DNA of 38,623 nucleotides from Clostridia bacterium. Lineage in GTDB: Bacteria; Bacillota; Clostridia; Christensenellales; CAG-138. This document shows, one piece after another, positions 16,391-25,693 of the stretch. Position numbers and translations under genes: made by a program. The stretch is taken from the NCBI GenBank assembly GCA_017523925.1, contig JAFWVQ010000033.1, positions 1 to 38,623 of the forward strand, given 5' to 3'. The notes below the pieces were generated by a model that had not been told where the DNA came from, did not search any database, and saw only the letters and a program-made list of their open reading frames with translations. Within the stretch, counting starts at the first letter, position 1. Every line of letters begins with the position of its first letter.

Positions 16391-16711
16391 ATGCGAAAAA
16401 GACAGTACGATATGCATTTGCGGCTGAACGAATCCGAGCACCGCAAGCTCGATGAACTCGCAAGCAAAGCGGGCGTTACCCGTTCAACGATCATTCGAAA
16501 GCTCATAATGGGAACGGAAATAAAGGAACGTCCGAACTTTGATTTCTTCGACCTTCGTCAGTCGATCGACCGTTTGGCTATAAACGTCAATCAGATCGCG
16601 CATCATGCAAATATTCGGGGCGGAATAACTGCGGAAGAAGCAGCCGAAGCAAAACGGATAGTAACGGAGGTCAGAAAAAGGCTTTACAGTAAAAAGGAGA
16701 TATGGACTTGA
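16391..16711 (+). CDS. mobC: MobC-like relaxosome accessory protein
   Basis: 106 residues. GGAGG at 16381-16385 is 5 nt before ATG 16391; the frame is open further upstream but without a usable start. The N-terminus (MRKRQYDMHLRLNESEHRKLDELASKAGVTRSTIIRKLI) is a ribbon-helix-helix DNA-binding fold. The C-terminal half (DLRQSIDRLAINVNQIAHHAN) is the MobC signature that contacts the relaxase. MobC helps open oriT for nicking. It overlaps vapE by 10 nt. The relaxase that normally follows is absent. Confidence 0.8.
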   Translation: MRKRQYDMHLRLNESEHRKLDELASKAGVTRSTIIRKLIMGTEIKERPNFDFFDLRQSIDRLAINVNQIAHHANIRGGITAEEAAEAKRIVTEVRKRLYSKKEIWT

Positions 16712-18090
16712 AAACGAAAAACAGAAACAAAAAGGCTGCACAGGTATCAGCAGCGGTGCTGTCAAAGACGGTCAAGCAGGTAAAAACTATGCTCAAAACG
16801 GCAAAGGATGGAAGCGTTCTGAACACGCTGCAGAATTATGTAACGATCCTTCAAAACGATCCTCGGCTTTACGGTGCAGTACGCCTCAACGAGATGAGCG
16901 GCAGGATACATATAACAAAGGAGCTTGACTGGAAACGGGATAGAAACGCTCCGCTCACGGACACGGATATCAATAACATTCGGTTCTATCTGGATAGGAC
17001 CTACGGCATTTCCGCTGAAAAGCAGGCGGTGTCTGCCGTGGACATCGTTGCCAATGAAAACCGCTATCATCCCGTAAGGGATAAGCTCAACTCCATCCAA
17101 TGGGACGGCAAGGAGCGCATACGGTATGTGCTAAACCATTTCCTCGGAGCGGAGGTGAACGATTTCAACTATGAATGTATGAAGCTGTTTCTCTTGGGAG
17201 GGATAGGCCGTGTGCATACTCCCGGGTGTAAGTTCGACTATATGCTTTGCCTGATAGGGGATCAAGGTGCGGGCAAATCGACCTTCTTCCGTAAGCTCGC
17301 GCTCTGTGATGATTGGTTCACGGACGATATTAAGCGCCTTGATGATGAAAACATCTACCGCAAGCTGGAAGGGCATTTCGTTATCGAGATGCCGGAGATG
17401 AGCGCGATCGCCAACACACGCACCATAGAGGAGACCAAAGCGTTCATATCCCGCTCAAAGGATACCTATAAGGTTCCGTATGACCGTTTTCCAAAGGACA
17501 GACCTCGCCAATGTATCTTCGGCGGCAGCGGCAATAGACAAGCATTTCTGCCGCTCGACCGAACGGGAAACCGCCGTTTTCTGCCGATACTTATCGATAT
17601 GTCAAAAGCAGAAGTGCATATCCTCGATGATGAAGCCGAAAGCGAGCGCTATATAGAGCAGGTTTGGGCTGAAGCCGTGAATATCTATCGATCTGGCGAT
17701 TTCAAGCTCAAGCTGCCGTATGAATATGAAAAACAGCTTTCGGCCATACAGCAGTTATTCATGCCCGAGGACGACCGCCTTGGCGTGATACTGGGATTCC
17801 TCTCCGAAACGAAGGAAGCTTGCGTTTGTTCGCGCATGATCTACCGTGAGGCGTTCCGCCGATATGACGAGCCGCAGCGATGGGCGCTGCAGGAGATAAA
17901 CGAGGTAATGAACGCGGGCATAGCATCTAAAGAAATAGCGGGCTGGAAGAGATTCGATAAGCCTCGGCGTTTCCGTGAATACGGCACACAGCGCGGTTGG
18001 GAGCGCATCACTCAGGATGAGCCCGAATTCACCGAAATACCCTATAATTTACCCGATGGGTTATTCGATGATAAACCTTCTTCCCGGTAG
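16702..18090 (+). CDS. VapE-family P-loop ATPase/helicase-like protein
   Basis: 462 residues. The central virulence-associated E domain has Walker A GDQGAGKST at 186-194, VIEMPEMSA as the Walker B-like strand, and a 'FGGSGNRQAFLPLDRTGNRRFLPI' block characteristic of the family. The upstream region includes LNSIQWDGKERI, also family-typical. VapE proteins resemble superfamily 3 helicases and are thought to assist replication of phage satellites and integrative elements. The ribosome binding site AAGGAG at 16694-16699 is only 2 nt from ATG 16702 but 8 nt from TTG 16708, so the true start may be two codons later. Confidence 0.85.
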   Translation: MDLKTKNRNKKAAQVSAAVLSKTVKQVKTMLKTAKDGSVLNTLQNYVTILQNDPRLYGAVRLNEMSGRIHITKELDWKRDRNAPLTDTDINNIRFYLDRTYGISAEKQAVSAVDIVANENRYHPVRDKLNSIQWDGKERIRYVLNHFLGAEVNDFNYECMKLFLLGGIGRVHTPGCKFDYMLCLIGDQGAGKSTFFRKLALCDDWFTDDIKRLDDENIYRKLEGHFVIEMPEMSAIANTRTIEETKAFISRSKDTYKVPYDRFPKDRPRQCIFGGSGNRQAFLPLDRTGNRRFLPILIDMSKAEVHILDDEAESERYIEQVWAEAVNIYRSGDFKLKLPYEYEKQLSAIQQLFMPEDDRLGVILGFLSETKEACVCSRMIYREAFRRYDEPQRWALQEINEVMNAGIASKEIAGWKRFDKPRRFREYGTQRGWERITQDEPEFTEIPYNLPDGLFDDKPSSR

Positions 18091-18110
18091 GCTCAAACGG
18101 TTATTCCTAT

Positions 18111-18202
18111 GTTACTGTAACTGTTACAAGCACTAAAAAAGAGTTTAATAAGGTATATGGAGAGAAAGGGTTTGTTCCCGCCTGTTACGCTGCCCCTGTA
18201 AC
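18111..18202. promoter_or_regulatory. Cluster of GTTAC/GTAAC sites upstream of the parB-like gene
   Basis: GTTAC occurs at 18111, 18123 and 18184 and its complement GTAAC at 18117 and 18198, giving the palindrome GTTACTGTAAC (18111-18121) and a spaced pair GTTAC-N9-GTAAC (18184-18202). All lie in the 135-bp gap between vapE and the parB-like gene. They may be binding sites for its product. Confidence 0.4.
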
Positions 18203-18225
18203 ACGGAAGCGAGAAAGGAAAAGCT

Positions 18226-19080
18226 ATGAACGAAATAAGAATCAGTGAATTAAGGCCCTTTGAAGGGCACCCATACAAGGTGCAGGATAATGAGGAAATG
18301 GATGCACTCGTGGAGAGCATTAAAGAACACGGCATCATGACGCCGCTGACGGTGCGCCCGATCGACGCGGGCTATGAGATTATAAGCGGACACCGCAGAG
18401 CACACGCGGCGATAAGCGCGGGGCTGAAAACCGTTCCCGCTGTTGAACTCGACATCAGCCGAGACGAGGCCGCCGTTGCGCTTGTGGACAGCAATCTGCA
18501 CCGCGAGCATATCCTGCCGAGCGAAAAGGCGTTTGCGTATAAGCTCAAGCTCGAGGCACTTTCAAGGCAAGGCAAACGAACCGATCTCACTTTGGGACAA
18601 GTTGTCCCGAAGTCGGAAGGCGAAAGGACCGCAGCCTTGATCGGCGCGCCGAACGGAGAGAGTTACAAGACCGTGCAGCGCTATATCCGACTGACAAAGC
18701 TGATACCGCAATTGCTTGAACTTGTAGATTCCGAGCGCATAGCCTTTTCGGTTGGTGTTGAGCTTTCGTATTTGGATGAACATCTCCAACAGGAGCTGAT
18801 TTTCTACATCTCGCTCAATGACTGCACTCCGTCGTATGCGCAGGCAAACAGTATGCACAAGGCGGCGAATGCGGGAACGCTCGATGAAGATATGCTGTAT
18901 GCGATCATGGACGAGCCGAAACCGAATCAGAGGGAAAAGGTCAGTTTCAGCTTTGACGATCTCCGTGCGTACTTTCCAAACGCGCATACAGCCGACGATA
19001 TTCGTGCAGCAATAATCAATCTGCTTGAGAACGAGAAGAAGTATAGAGAAAAGGAGAGCCGTTATGATGAAGCAAGATGA
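18226..19080 (+). CDS. ParB-like N-terminal domain protein
   Basis: 284 residues with an AAAGGA site upstream. Residues ~1-95 are a ParB/Spo0J nuclease-like domain: ISELRPFEGHPYKVQDNEEMDALVESIKEHG, PLTVRP, YEIISGHRRAHAA (the GHRR box) and NLHREHILPSEKA. A helix-turn-helix-like region follows (ESYKTVQRYIRLTKLIP). In mobile elements such proteins act as partition or DNA-binding regulators; no ParA partner is present. The stop overlaps tnpW by 17 nt. GTTAC-type sites lie just upstream. Confidence 0.85.
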   Translation: MNEIRISELRPFEGHPYKVQDNEEMDALVESIKEHGIMTPLTVRPIDAGYEIISGHRRAHAAISAGLKTVPAVELDISRDEAAVALVDSNLHREHILPSEKAFAYKLKLEALSRQGKRTDLTLGQVVPKSEGERTAALIGAPNGESYKTVQRYIRLTKLIPQLLELVDSERIAFSVGVELSYLDEHLQQELIFYISLNDCTPSYAQANSMHKAANAGTLDEDMLYAIMDEPKPNQREKVSFSFDDLRAYFPNAHTADDIRAAIINLLENEKKYREKESRYDEAR

Positions 19081-19275
19081 TAAGCAGAAGAACGAAAGGC
19101 AGTCGGAAAGCACCTCCGGCATTCTCGATGAGCTGCGAGATAATATGAAAAGTGTGGTTACATTCACCGTTGAAGCTGCTGGAACCGTCTATACTGTAAA
19201 CGCACATTTTGACAGCACCGCCAAATCAAGCGTGTTCGATCAATTGAAAAGGCTTCTTTTGAAGGATCCGGACAT

Positions 19276-19279
<4 letters not shown>
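19064..19279 (+). CDS. tnpW: TnpW family transposon-encoded protein
   Basis: 71 residues starting MMKQDDKQKNERQ; AAGGAG at 19051-19056 gives a 7-nt spacing to ATG 19064. The TnpW pattern is seen in the C-terminal half: VVTFTVEAAGTVYTVNAHFDSTAKSSVFDQLKRLLLKD. Function is unknown, but it accompanies tnpX-type recombinases in Tn4451-like elements. It overlaps the parB-like gene and sits 67 nt before the recombinase. Confidence 0.85.
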
Positions 19280-21014
<1,735 letters not shown>

Positions 21015-21017
21015 GAA

Positions 21018-21049
21018 ATCGGTGCAGTCCTAATACGAACTGCACCGAT
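21018..21049 (+). terminator. Perfect 11-bp hairpin after the recombinase
   Basis: ATCGGTGCAGT (21018-21028) and ACTGCACCGAT (21039-21049) with a 10-nt loop, starting 4 nt after the stop. No T run follows, so it may be a weak terminator or an end structure of the element. Its arms share GGTGCAG/CTGCACC with the hairpin at 10607-10655. Confidence 0.55.
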
Positions 21050-21144
21050 CCTCTAAAACTTCCTTATGCGTAGGTGCCTCCCGCGGCTTTTGCTTCGGGG
21101 TCGTGGTTTTTCGTTTTAGGCTTTCGGTTTTATTCGTTTCTAAG

Positions 21145-21190
21145 CTCTTTTCGTTACTCTTTTCTTTACTCTTTTCCATGCACTCTTTAC
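21145..21190. repeat. 12-nt tandem repeats
   Basis: Three units, CTCTTTTCGTTA, CTCTTTTCTTTA and CTCTTTTCCATG, plus a partial fourth, in the non-coding gap between the element and the glycosylase gene. On the minus strand one frame reads MEKSKEKSNEKS, a charged low-complexity stretch (21179-21030) without a good ribosome binding site. Confidence 0.6.
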
Positions 21191-21206
21191 TGCGGCTCGT
21201 ATTCCG

Positions 21207-22130
21207 TCAGGCGCTTTCGTCATCCGAAGCATGCTCCGTCCTATGCTTACCGAGCTGCACGGCTCTTGCATGGAAGAAGATGTATTGCTGGATGATGCCG
21301 GAGTACCTGCCCATGGCGGCGACCGCATCGCGCATCTCAGATTTTTTGGGCGGTACGCTGTCGAAAAACAGCTCGTTCATGGCGCGGTCGATCCAAACGT
21401 CGATCGGGAAGGCATCGGTATGCCCGAGCGAAAACAGCAGTATGCAGTCCGCCACTTTGGGACCCACTCCCTTGAAGGAAAGCAGCTCCTTTCGTGCAGC
21501 ATCAAGCGGCATATCCCGCAGCCGCTCGAGATCGTATCCCGCCGCGATCCTGCGAGCGGTGTCCACGATGTACGGCGCACGGTAGCCGGTGCCGATATCC
21601 TTGAGCTGCTGCTCGGATAAGCCCGCAATCGCCTCGGGCGTTGGGAAAGCGAAAAGCTCGTTTCCCATGAATTCGAGCTTTTCCCCGCAGAGGCGGCAGA
21701 GCCTGTCGACGATGCCCGAAATGCGCTTGATATTGTTGTTTGCGGATATGATGAACGAGATGAGCGCCTCGAACGGCTCCTGATTGAACACCCTTATGCC
21801 CTCGGCTCCCGGCAGGCAGACCGAAAGGCGCGGATCGGCGGCGATCAGCGCTTCGATCTCGGCATAATCGCGCTCAAGATCGAAGTATTCCATGTATTCG
21901 TGCGCCTGCGCCTCGCTCGCGCAGGGCCGGACGGTGAAAAGCTCCTCCGTCTGCGCCGCACGAACGGCACGCCCGCGTATGACGCAGGTGAAGGCGCACC
22001 TCTCCCCCGCTGCTTGGTCGATCTCGCACTCATTCCAGCGGAACGCCTGCCCGCAGGTGGCGCATTTATAAAGATCGAAGCGCTGCAAGCCGCGTATTAT
22101 CAGGGTATCGTTTTTGATCTCGAAAAGCAT
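21207..22130 (-). CDS. ogg: OGG1-type 8-oxoguanine DNA glycosylase/AP lyase
   Basis: 307 residues. The OGG N-terminal domain includes CGQAFRW (residues 26-32), the counterpart of the QSFRW loop of OGG1. The HhH-GPD core has FEALISFIISANNNI and the hairpin FKGVGPKVADCILL, with Lys225 as the likely Schiff-base lysine, then FPIDVW with Asp244 as the catalytic acid. The enzyme removes oxidised guanine from DNA and can nick the abasic site. It lies 69 nt after the flavodoxin gene on the same strand, with a GGAG site upstream, so the two may share the promoter at 22765-22793. Confidence 0.88.
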   Translation of the reverse strand: MLFEIKNDTLIIRGLQRFDLYKCATCGQAFRWNECEIDQAAGERCAFTCVIRGRAVRAAQTEELFTVRPCASEAQAHEYMEYFDLERDYAEIEALIAADPRLSVCLPGAEGIRVFNQEPFEALISFIISANNNIKRISGIVDRLCRLCGEKLEFMGNELFAFPTPEAIAGLSEQQLKDIGTGYRAPYIVDTARRIAAGYDLERLRDMPLDAARKELLSFKGVGPKVADCILLFSLGHTDAFPIDVWIDRAMNELFFDSVPPKKSEMRDAVAAMGRYSGIIQQYIFFHARAVQLGKHRTEHASDDESA

Positions 22131-22199
22131 CTTTCGTTTTCTCCGCTTGTTATCTCGGTTTTTACAGCTATAATACAGCCTTGCGCCGCTGAGCGAGCC

Positions 22200-22718
22200 T
22201 CAGATAACGCCGTTTTCACGGAGCCAGCGCTCGATGAACGGATCGGAGCTTTCGATGCCTGTGCCGCAGAGCGAGATGCCCTCCGCGACCTTCGCGCCGG
22301 GGCATGCGCGCTTGATATCCTCCACGCTTCTGCCGAGGTCGTCCCCCTCGTTCGTGCAGAGCGGAAGTATGGTTTTGCCTGTGAAGTCAAACGCCTCAAG
22401 GAAGGTGAACACCGCCATCGGCATGGTTTTCCAGTAATTGGGATAGGCAAGGATGATGGTGGAGTATCCGTCGATGCTCTCGGGGAGCGAAACGAGCTCG
22501 GGACGGGCGTTGTTCAGCTTATCCTCGCGAGACTCGCGCATGCATGCGTCGTATTCCTTCGAATAGGGCTTCTTCATTGAGATTTGGAACATATCCGCTC
22601 CGGTGAGCTTTCTTGCCTTTTCGGCGGCTATCTCGGTGTTTCCGACGGCGACGTAACGCTTCTCGTAGCCGAAGTAGTTTTCATCGCTCCTTGAAAAGAA
22701 CGCTATAAGAATATTCAT
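22200..22718 (-). CDS. Flavodoxin-family protein
   Basis: 172 residues beginning MNILIAFFSRSDENYFG; AAGGAGG precedes the ATG at 22718, so longer upstream frames are not used. The first strand ending in 'FFSRSDEN' is the FMN phosphate-binding loop position. ILAYPNYWKTMPMAVFTFLEAFDFTGKTILPLCTNEGDDLG gives the second and third FMN-contacting loops, and a C-terminal helix follows. This is the long 'flavodoxin_4' type common in Clostridia, probably an electron carrier or a quinone/nitroreductase-like protein in the cytosol. Confidence 0.85.
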   Translation of the reverse strand: MNILIAFFSRSDENYFGYEKRYVAVGNTEIAAEKARKLTGADMFQISMKKPYSKEYDACMRESREDKLNNARPELVSLPESIDGYSTIILAYPNYWKTMPMAVFTFLEAFDFTGKTILPLCTNEGDDLGRSVEDIKRACPGAKVAEGISLCGTGIESSDPFIERWLRENGVI

Positions 22719-22764
22719 GGTTTCCTCCTTGATCGAAAGCGCGTGGGCTTCGTTATTCAGCATT

Positions 22765-22793
22765 ATTTTACAACTTTTCCGCTCCGAAAACAA
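22765..22793 (-). promoter_or_regulatory. Promoter of flavodoxin-ogg
   Basis: Minus strand: TTGTTT (22793-22788), a 17-bp spacer and TAAAAT (22770-22765), 47 nt from the flavodoxin ATG and divergent from the promoter at 22869-22897. Confidence 0.65.
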
Positions 22794-22868
22794 TGGATTA
22801 TTTTTCACCGTGCAAGCTCCAATCGCCCGAAATCAGTACAATTTTCTGCATTTTGCGGCTTGTTTGCA

Positions 22869-22897
22869 TTGCATTAAGTTCCGAGATATGGTATAAT
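22869..22897 (+). promoter_or_regulatory. Promoter of the structured leader and DUF2828 gene
   Basis: TTGCAT (22869-22874), a 17-bp spacer and TATAAT (22892-22897), with extended -10 TG at 22889-22890. Transcription would begin about 22904, just before the first RNA unit and 335 nt before the protein start. Confidence 0.85.
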
Positions 22898-22910
22898 TGA
22901 TATCGTAAAC

Positions 22911-23185
22911 GGAAGACGCGCACAGCAACTACTCATCAGATTAAATCAATACGCCGATATCGCTTCGGCGCCGGATTTCCCTGAAATGCGTCTTGGTTTG
23001 CACCCTTCCGCCTGTCGTACAGGAAAACCAAGCTTAAAGGCACTAACAGCAATTCAAATTGATTATCGGAATCAAAAAAACGTGCCTTGAATAAGCTTAA
23101 AGGCGCATACAGCAATTTTCAGGTAGGGAAGTCGTCGGCCGAGGCCGCGGCTTCGCGGTTCAACTCCGCACACGGCGCCTTGTAT
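22911..23185 (+). ncRNA. Triple tandem structured RNA, Y-RNA-like, upstream of the DUF2828 gene
   Basis: Three units share one plan. Unit 1: arm AAGACGC (22913-22919), 2 nt, ACAGCAACT, closing arm GCGTCTT (22988-22994). Unit 2: AAGGCAC (23037-23043), 2 nt, ACAGCAATT, GTGCCTT (23082-23088). Unit 3: AAGGCGC (23100-23106), 2 nt, ACAGCAATT, GCGCCTT (23175-23181). The arm position 4 pair is A-T, G-C, G-C and the position 6 pair is G-C, A-T, G-C: two independent compensatory changes. Inserts differ: unit 1 has a long nested hairpin (22936-22984), unit 2 a 6-bp hairpin (23059-23075), unit 3 a tRNA-like region. Bacterial Y RNAs have a closing stem for Ro binding plus a variable, sometimes tRNA-like, module; the protein behind is a Ro60 relative. 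The class assignment is inference. Confidence 0.65.
23117..23169 (+). ncRNA. tRNA-like module inside unit 3
   Basis: A D-arm-like hairpin pairs TTTC (23117-23120) with GGAA (23127-23130) around loop AGGTAG. A GC-rich middle arm follows (for example GCCG 23138-23141 with CGGC 23148-23151). Then a T-arm, GCGG (23155-23158) and CCGC (23166-23169), encloses the 7-nt loop TTCAACT, which fits the tRNA T-loop consensus at every position. There is no CCA end and no tRNA acceptor stem, so this is not a functional tRNA gene. Confidence 0.5.
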
Positions 23186-23239
23186 TACACATTTTTCACT
23201 TACAGCCAATAGAAGATCGAATAGAAGGAGGCAGAAAAG

Positions 23240-24724
23240 ATGCTTGAACACCTTATGAACGAGGCCGGCGTCACTTTGACGGAGAATCTCGCCGTTACCC
23301 ATTCCACCACGGGTTCGGACTGCCTCGACTTTTTTGCTTCGGCGGGTGCGCTTCGCGGCGCGAGCAAGGAGCAGATACTCAAGCTCTTCATCCGCGCCTA
23401 CAACGAGGATGCGGACGCGGCGATGAAGCTTGTCTTTTTCGCGCGCGACGTGCGCGGCGGGCTCGGCGAGAGGCGCGTTTTCCGCGTTGCGCTCGAGTGG
23501 CTTGCCGAAAACAAGCCCGAGTCCGTTAGAAAGAATCTCGAAAATATCGCCGAGTACGGCCGCTGGGACGATCTGCTCGTTCTTATCGGCACCACGCTTG
23601 AAGCGGAGACGATCGCGCTTATCAAATCGCGCCTTGATAATGATATCGCCGAGATGCGAGCAGGCAAGCCCATTTCCCTGCTCGCCAAATGGCTGCCCTC
23701 GGTCAACACTTCGAATGCTGAGACAGTGCGCAAGGCAAGGCGAATTGCGAAAATGCTCGGCATGAGCGAAATGGAGTATAGGAAAATGCTCACCGAGCTG
23801 CGCGCTTATCTGCGCCTGATCGAAAACGATCTTCGCAAGCGCGATTATTCATTCGACTATGAGAAGCAGCCCTCGAGGGCGCTGTTCAAGTACCGCGCCG
23901 CATTCAGGCGCAACGACGGCGAGCGCTACGCCGCCTTCCTTGCAGCATCGCTTTCGGGCAAGGCCAAGCTGAACGCGGCGAACGTTTCGCCCTATGAGCT
24001 TGTGCAGCCCTATCTCGAAGCATCGGAATACGGCAGACGGCTCGATATTAAGCCGGAGGAGCGCGATGCACTGAACGCGACCTGGGAGGCGCTGCCCGAT
24101 TACGGCGGCGACTGCGATATGCTTGCGATAGTGGACACCTCGGGCTCGATGTATGGCCGCCAGCCCGGTGCGCCGCTGCCCGCTGCGGTGGCGTTCTCGC
24201 TCGGTCTGTACTTTGCGGACCGCAACAAGGGCGCATACAAGGGGCATTTCATCGAGTTTTCGCAGAGACCCAAGCTCATAAGGCTCAAGGGCGACACCTT
24301 CTGCGACAGGCTGCAATATGCGGCATCGTTCAACGAAGTGGCAAACACCAACGTGGACGCGGTATTCAAGCTCATACTTCGCACGGCTGTGAAGAACGGG
24401 CTTGCGCAGCAGGAGCTGCCGAGGAAGCTCGTTTTCATATCCGACATGGAGTTTGACATGTGCGCCGAAAACGCATCCTTGTCCAGCTTTGAGAACGCAA
24501 AGCGCGATTACGCGCTGCACGGCTACGAGCTGCCGGAGATCATCTTCTGGAACGTGGCCTCGCGGCACGGTCATCAGCCCGTTCGGATGAACGAGCAGGG
24601 CGTGACGCTGGTATCCGGCGCATCGCCGATCATCTTCTCGATGGTCGCGGGAGGCAGCATCACGCCGATGAAGTTCATGATGGACGTGCTCGAAAGCGCG
24701 CGGTACAGCGGTATCGTGGCGTAA
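23240..24724 (+). CDS. DUF2828 (TROVE/Ro60-related) protein with VWA domain
   Basis: 494 residues; AAGGAGG lies about 8 nt before the ATG. The N-terminal helical-repeat region shows the DUF2828 landmarks: VTLTENLAVTHSTTGSDCLDFF, VFFARDVRGGLGERR, IAEYGRWDDLL (~104-113) and SLLAKWLPSVN (~146-156). The C-terminal VWA domain has MIDAS DTSGS (299-303), VFISDMEFDMC and a closing strand IIFWNVASR. The build parallels Ro60/TROVE proteins, which bind misfolded RNAs and Y RNAs in a HEAT-repeat ring closed by a VWA domain. No RtcB or RtcA gene is nearby. Its leader carries the triple RNA element, so an RNA-binding role is likely but inferred. A strong terminator follows. Confidence 0.85.
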   Translation: MLEHLMNEAGVTLTENLAVTHSTTGSDCLDFFASAGALRGASKEQILKLFIRAYNEDADAAMKLVFFARDVRGGLGERRVFRVALEWLAENKPESVRKNLENIAEYGRWDDLLVLIGTTLEAETIALIKSRLDNDIAEMRAGKPISLLAKWLPSVNTSNAETVRKARRIAKMLGMSEMEYRKMLTELRAYLRLIENDLRKRDYSFDYEKQPSRALFKYRAAFRRNDGERYAAFLAASLSGKAKLNAANVSPYELVQPYLEASEYGRRLDIKPEERDALNATWEALPDYGGDCDMLAIVDTSGSMYGRQPGAPLPAAVAFSLGLYFADRNKGAYKGHFIEFSQRPKLIRLKGDTFCDRLQYAASFNEVANTNVDAVFKLILRTAVKNGLAQQELPRKLVFISDMEFDMCAENASLSSFENAKRDYALHGYELPEIIFWNVASRHGHQPVRMNEQGVTLVSGASPIIFSMVAGGSITPMKFMMDVLESARYSGIVA

Positions 24725-24768
24725 GCGCGGCGAAAGAGCGGTGAAGCCGGTGTAAAGAATAAGAATTG

Positions 24769-24801
24769 CGGGCGGGAACGGAGCGTTTTCGCCCGTTTTT
24801 A
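24769..24801 (+). terminator. Strong intrinsic terminator after the DUF2828 gene
   Basis: A 12-bp stem (24769-24780 with 24784-24795) with two G-T wobbles and a GAG loop, followed by TTTTT. Confidence 0.85.
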
Positions 24802-24864
24802 GTGTAAAAAAGCATCGACTGTGCGAATTTTTGCTCCGACTGCATTGAAATGCAGCTTGAGCTA

Positions 24865-24893
24865 TTGCCATGTGCGGCGCATCGTGATATACT
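24865..24893 (+). promoter_or_regulatory. Promoter of the Sel1-repeat gene
   Basis: TTGCCA (24865-24870), a 17-bp spacer and TATACT (24888-24893), with extended -10 TG at 24885-24886. Confidence 0.65.
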
Positions 24894-24948
24894 TCATTTC
24901 AGGAAAATGTACGTACGCAAGCCGAAAACCAAGGCATAGGAGGAAGCA

Positions 24949-25611
24949 ATGGATAATAAACTCACCCTCACCCCCTCTGATATGACCGCTATTGAGCTGA
25001 AAGATTCGAACTACATAAACAACAAGGGCGCGAAGTTCTATGCACCCGAGAGCTATGAATTGTCCGTGGAATACTACCGGCTTGCGGCGGCGATGGGCAA
25101 CGCTCATTCCATCTCCAACCTCGGCTACTGCTACCTCTACGGCAGGAGCATCGAGGCAAACACCTCGCTTGCCGTGGCTTATTTCAAGATCGCGGCCTCC
25201 AAGGGCGACGTTGACGCCGCATACAAGCTCGGCGATATCTATTCAAGCGACAAATGGGGGCTCATGGATAAGGAGCTTTCGGCGTATTACTATCGCATGG
25301 CGGTGAGTTTCGTGATCTCGAAGGACGGCGAACTGCTTGAGCTCGCATGGCTGAACGAGCTGCAGGCCTATCCCAGCCTCTGCTTCGCCATGGGCAGGGA
25401 GATGGCGCTCGGCGGCGACATGAACACCGATATCGAGTCCGCGTACAAATTCCTCAAGCATGCTCAGCTCGGCTACGAGAAGGAGCTTGCCAACGGAAGC
25501 GAGATGTATCGCGACTCCTACGAGGGCGTTATCAAGCTGATCTCCGACCCGCAGTTCGACGGGATAAGGCTGAGGATGGAGAAGCTTTTTGACGATGAGG
25601 ACGACGAATAA
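24949..25611 (+). CDS. Sel1-like (TPR-type) repeat protein
   Basis: 220 residues with an AGGAGG site. At least two clear Sel1-like repeats: YYRLAAAMGNAHSISNLGYCYLYGRSIE and AVAYFKIAASKGDVDAAYKLGDIYS, followed by degenerate ones. It has no signal peptide, so it is probably a cytosolic protein-protein interaction scaffold. Its partner is unknown. It has its own promoter and is followed 82 nt later by the SIMPL gene, possibly cotranscribed. Confidence 0.8.
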   Translation: MDNKLTLTPSDMTAIELKDSNYINNKGAKFYAPESYELSVEYYRLAAAMGNAHSISNLGYCYLYGRSIEANTSLAVAYFKIAASKGDVDAAYKLGDIYSSDKWGLMDKELSAYYYRMAVSFVISKDGELLELAWLNELQAYPSLCFAMGREMALGGDMNTDIESAYKFLKHAQLGYEKELANGSEMYRDSYEGVIKLISDPQFDGIRLRMEKLFDDEDDE

Positions 25612-25693
25612 GGCGGGCGCAGCATAAGGCGCGCACAAAGCACGGAATGCGGCATTAAGCAGCACGAAATACAAAAACGAAGGGAGCAGAAAA

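Noticed and set aside
21145..21190. CRISPR array
   Set aside because: The units are 12 nt, contiguous and low-complexity, with no spacers and no cas genes.
23117..23181. A genuine tRNA gene in the DUF2828 leader
   Set aside because: T-arm and D-arm-like hairpins are present, but there is no 7-bp tRNA acceptor stem with the right spacing, no standard anticodon arm and no CCA end.
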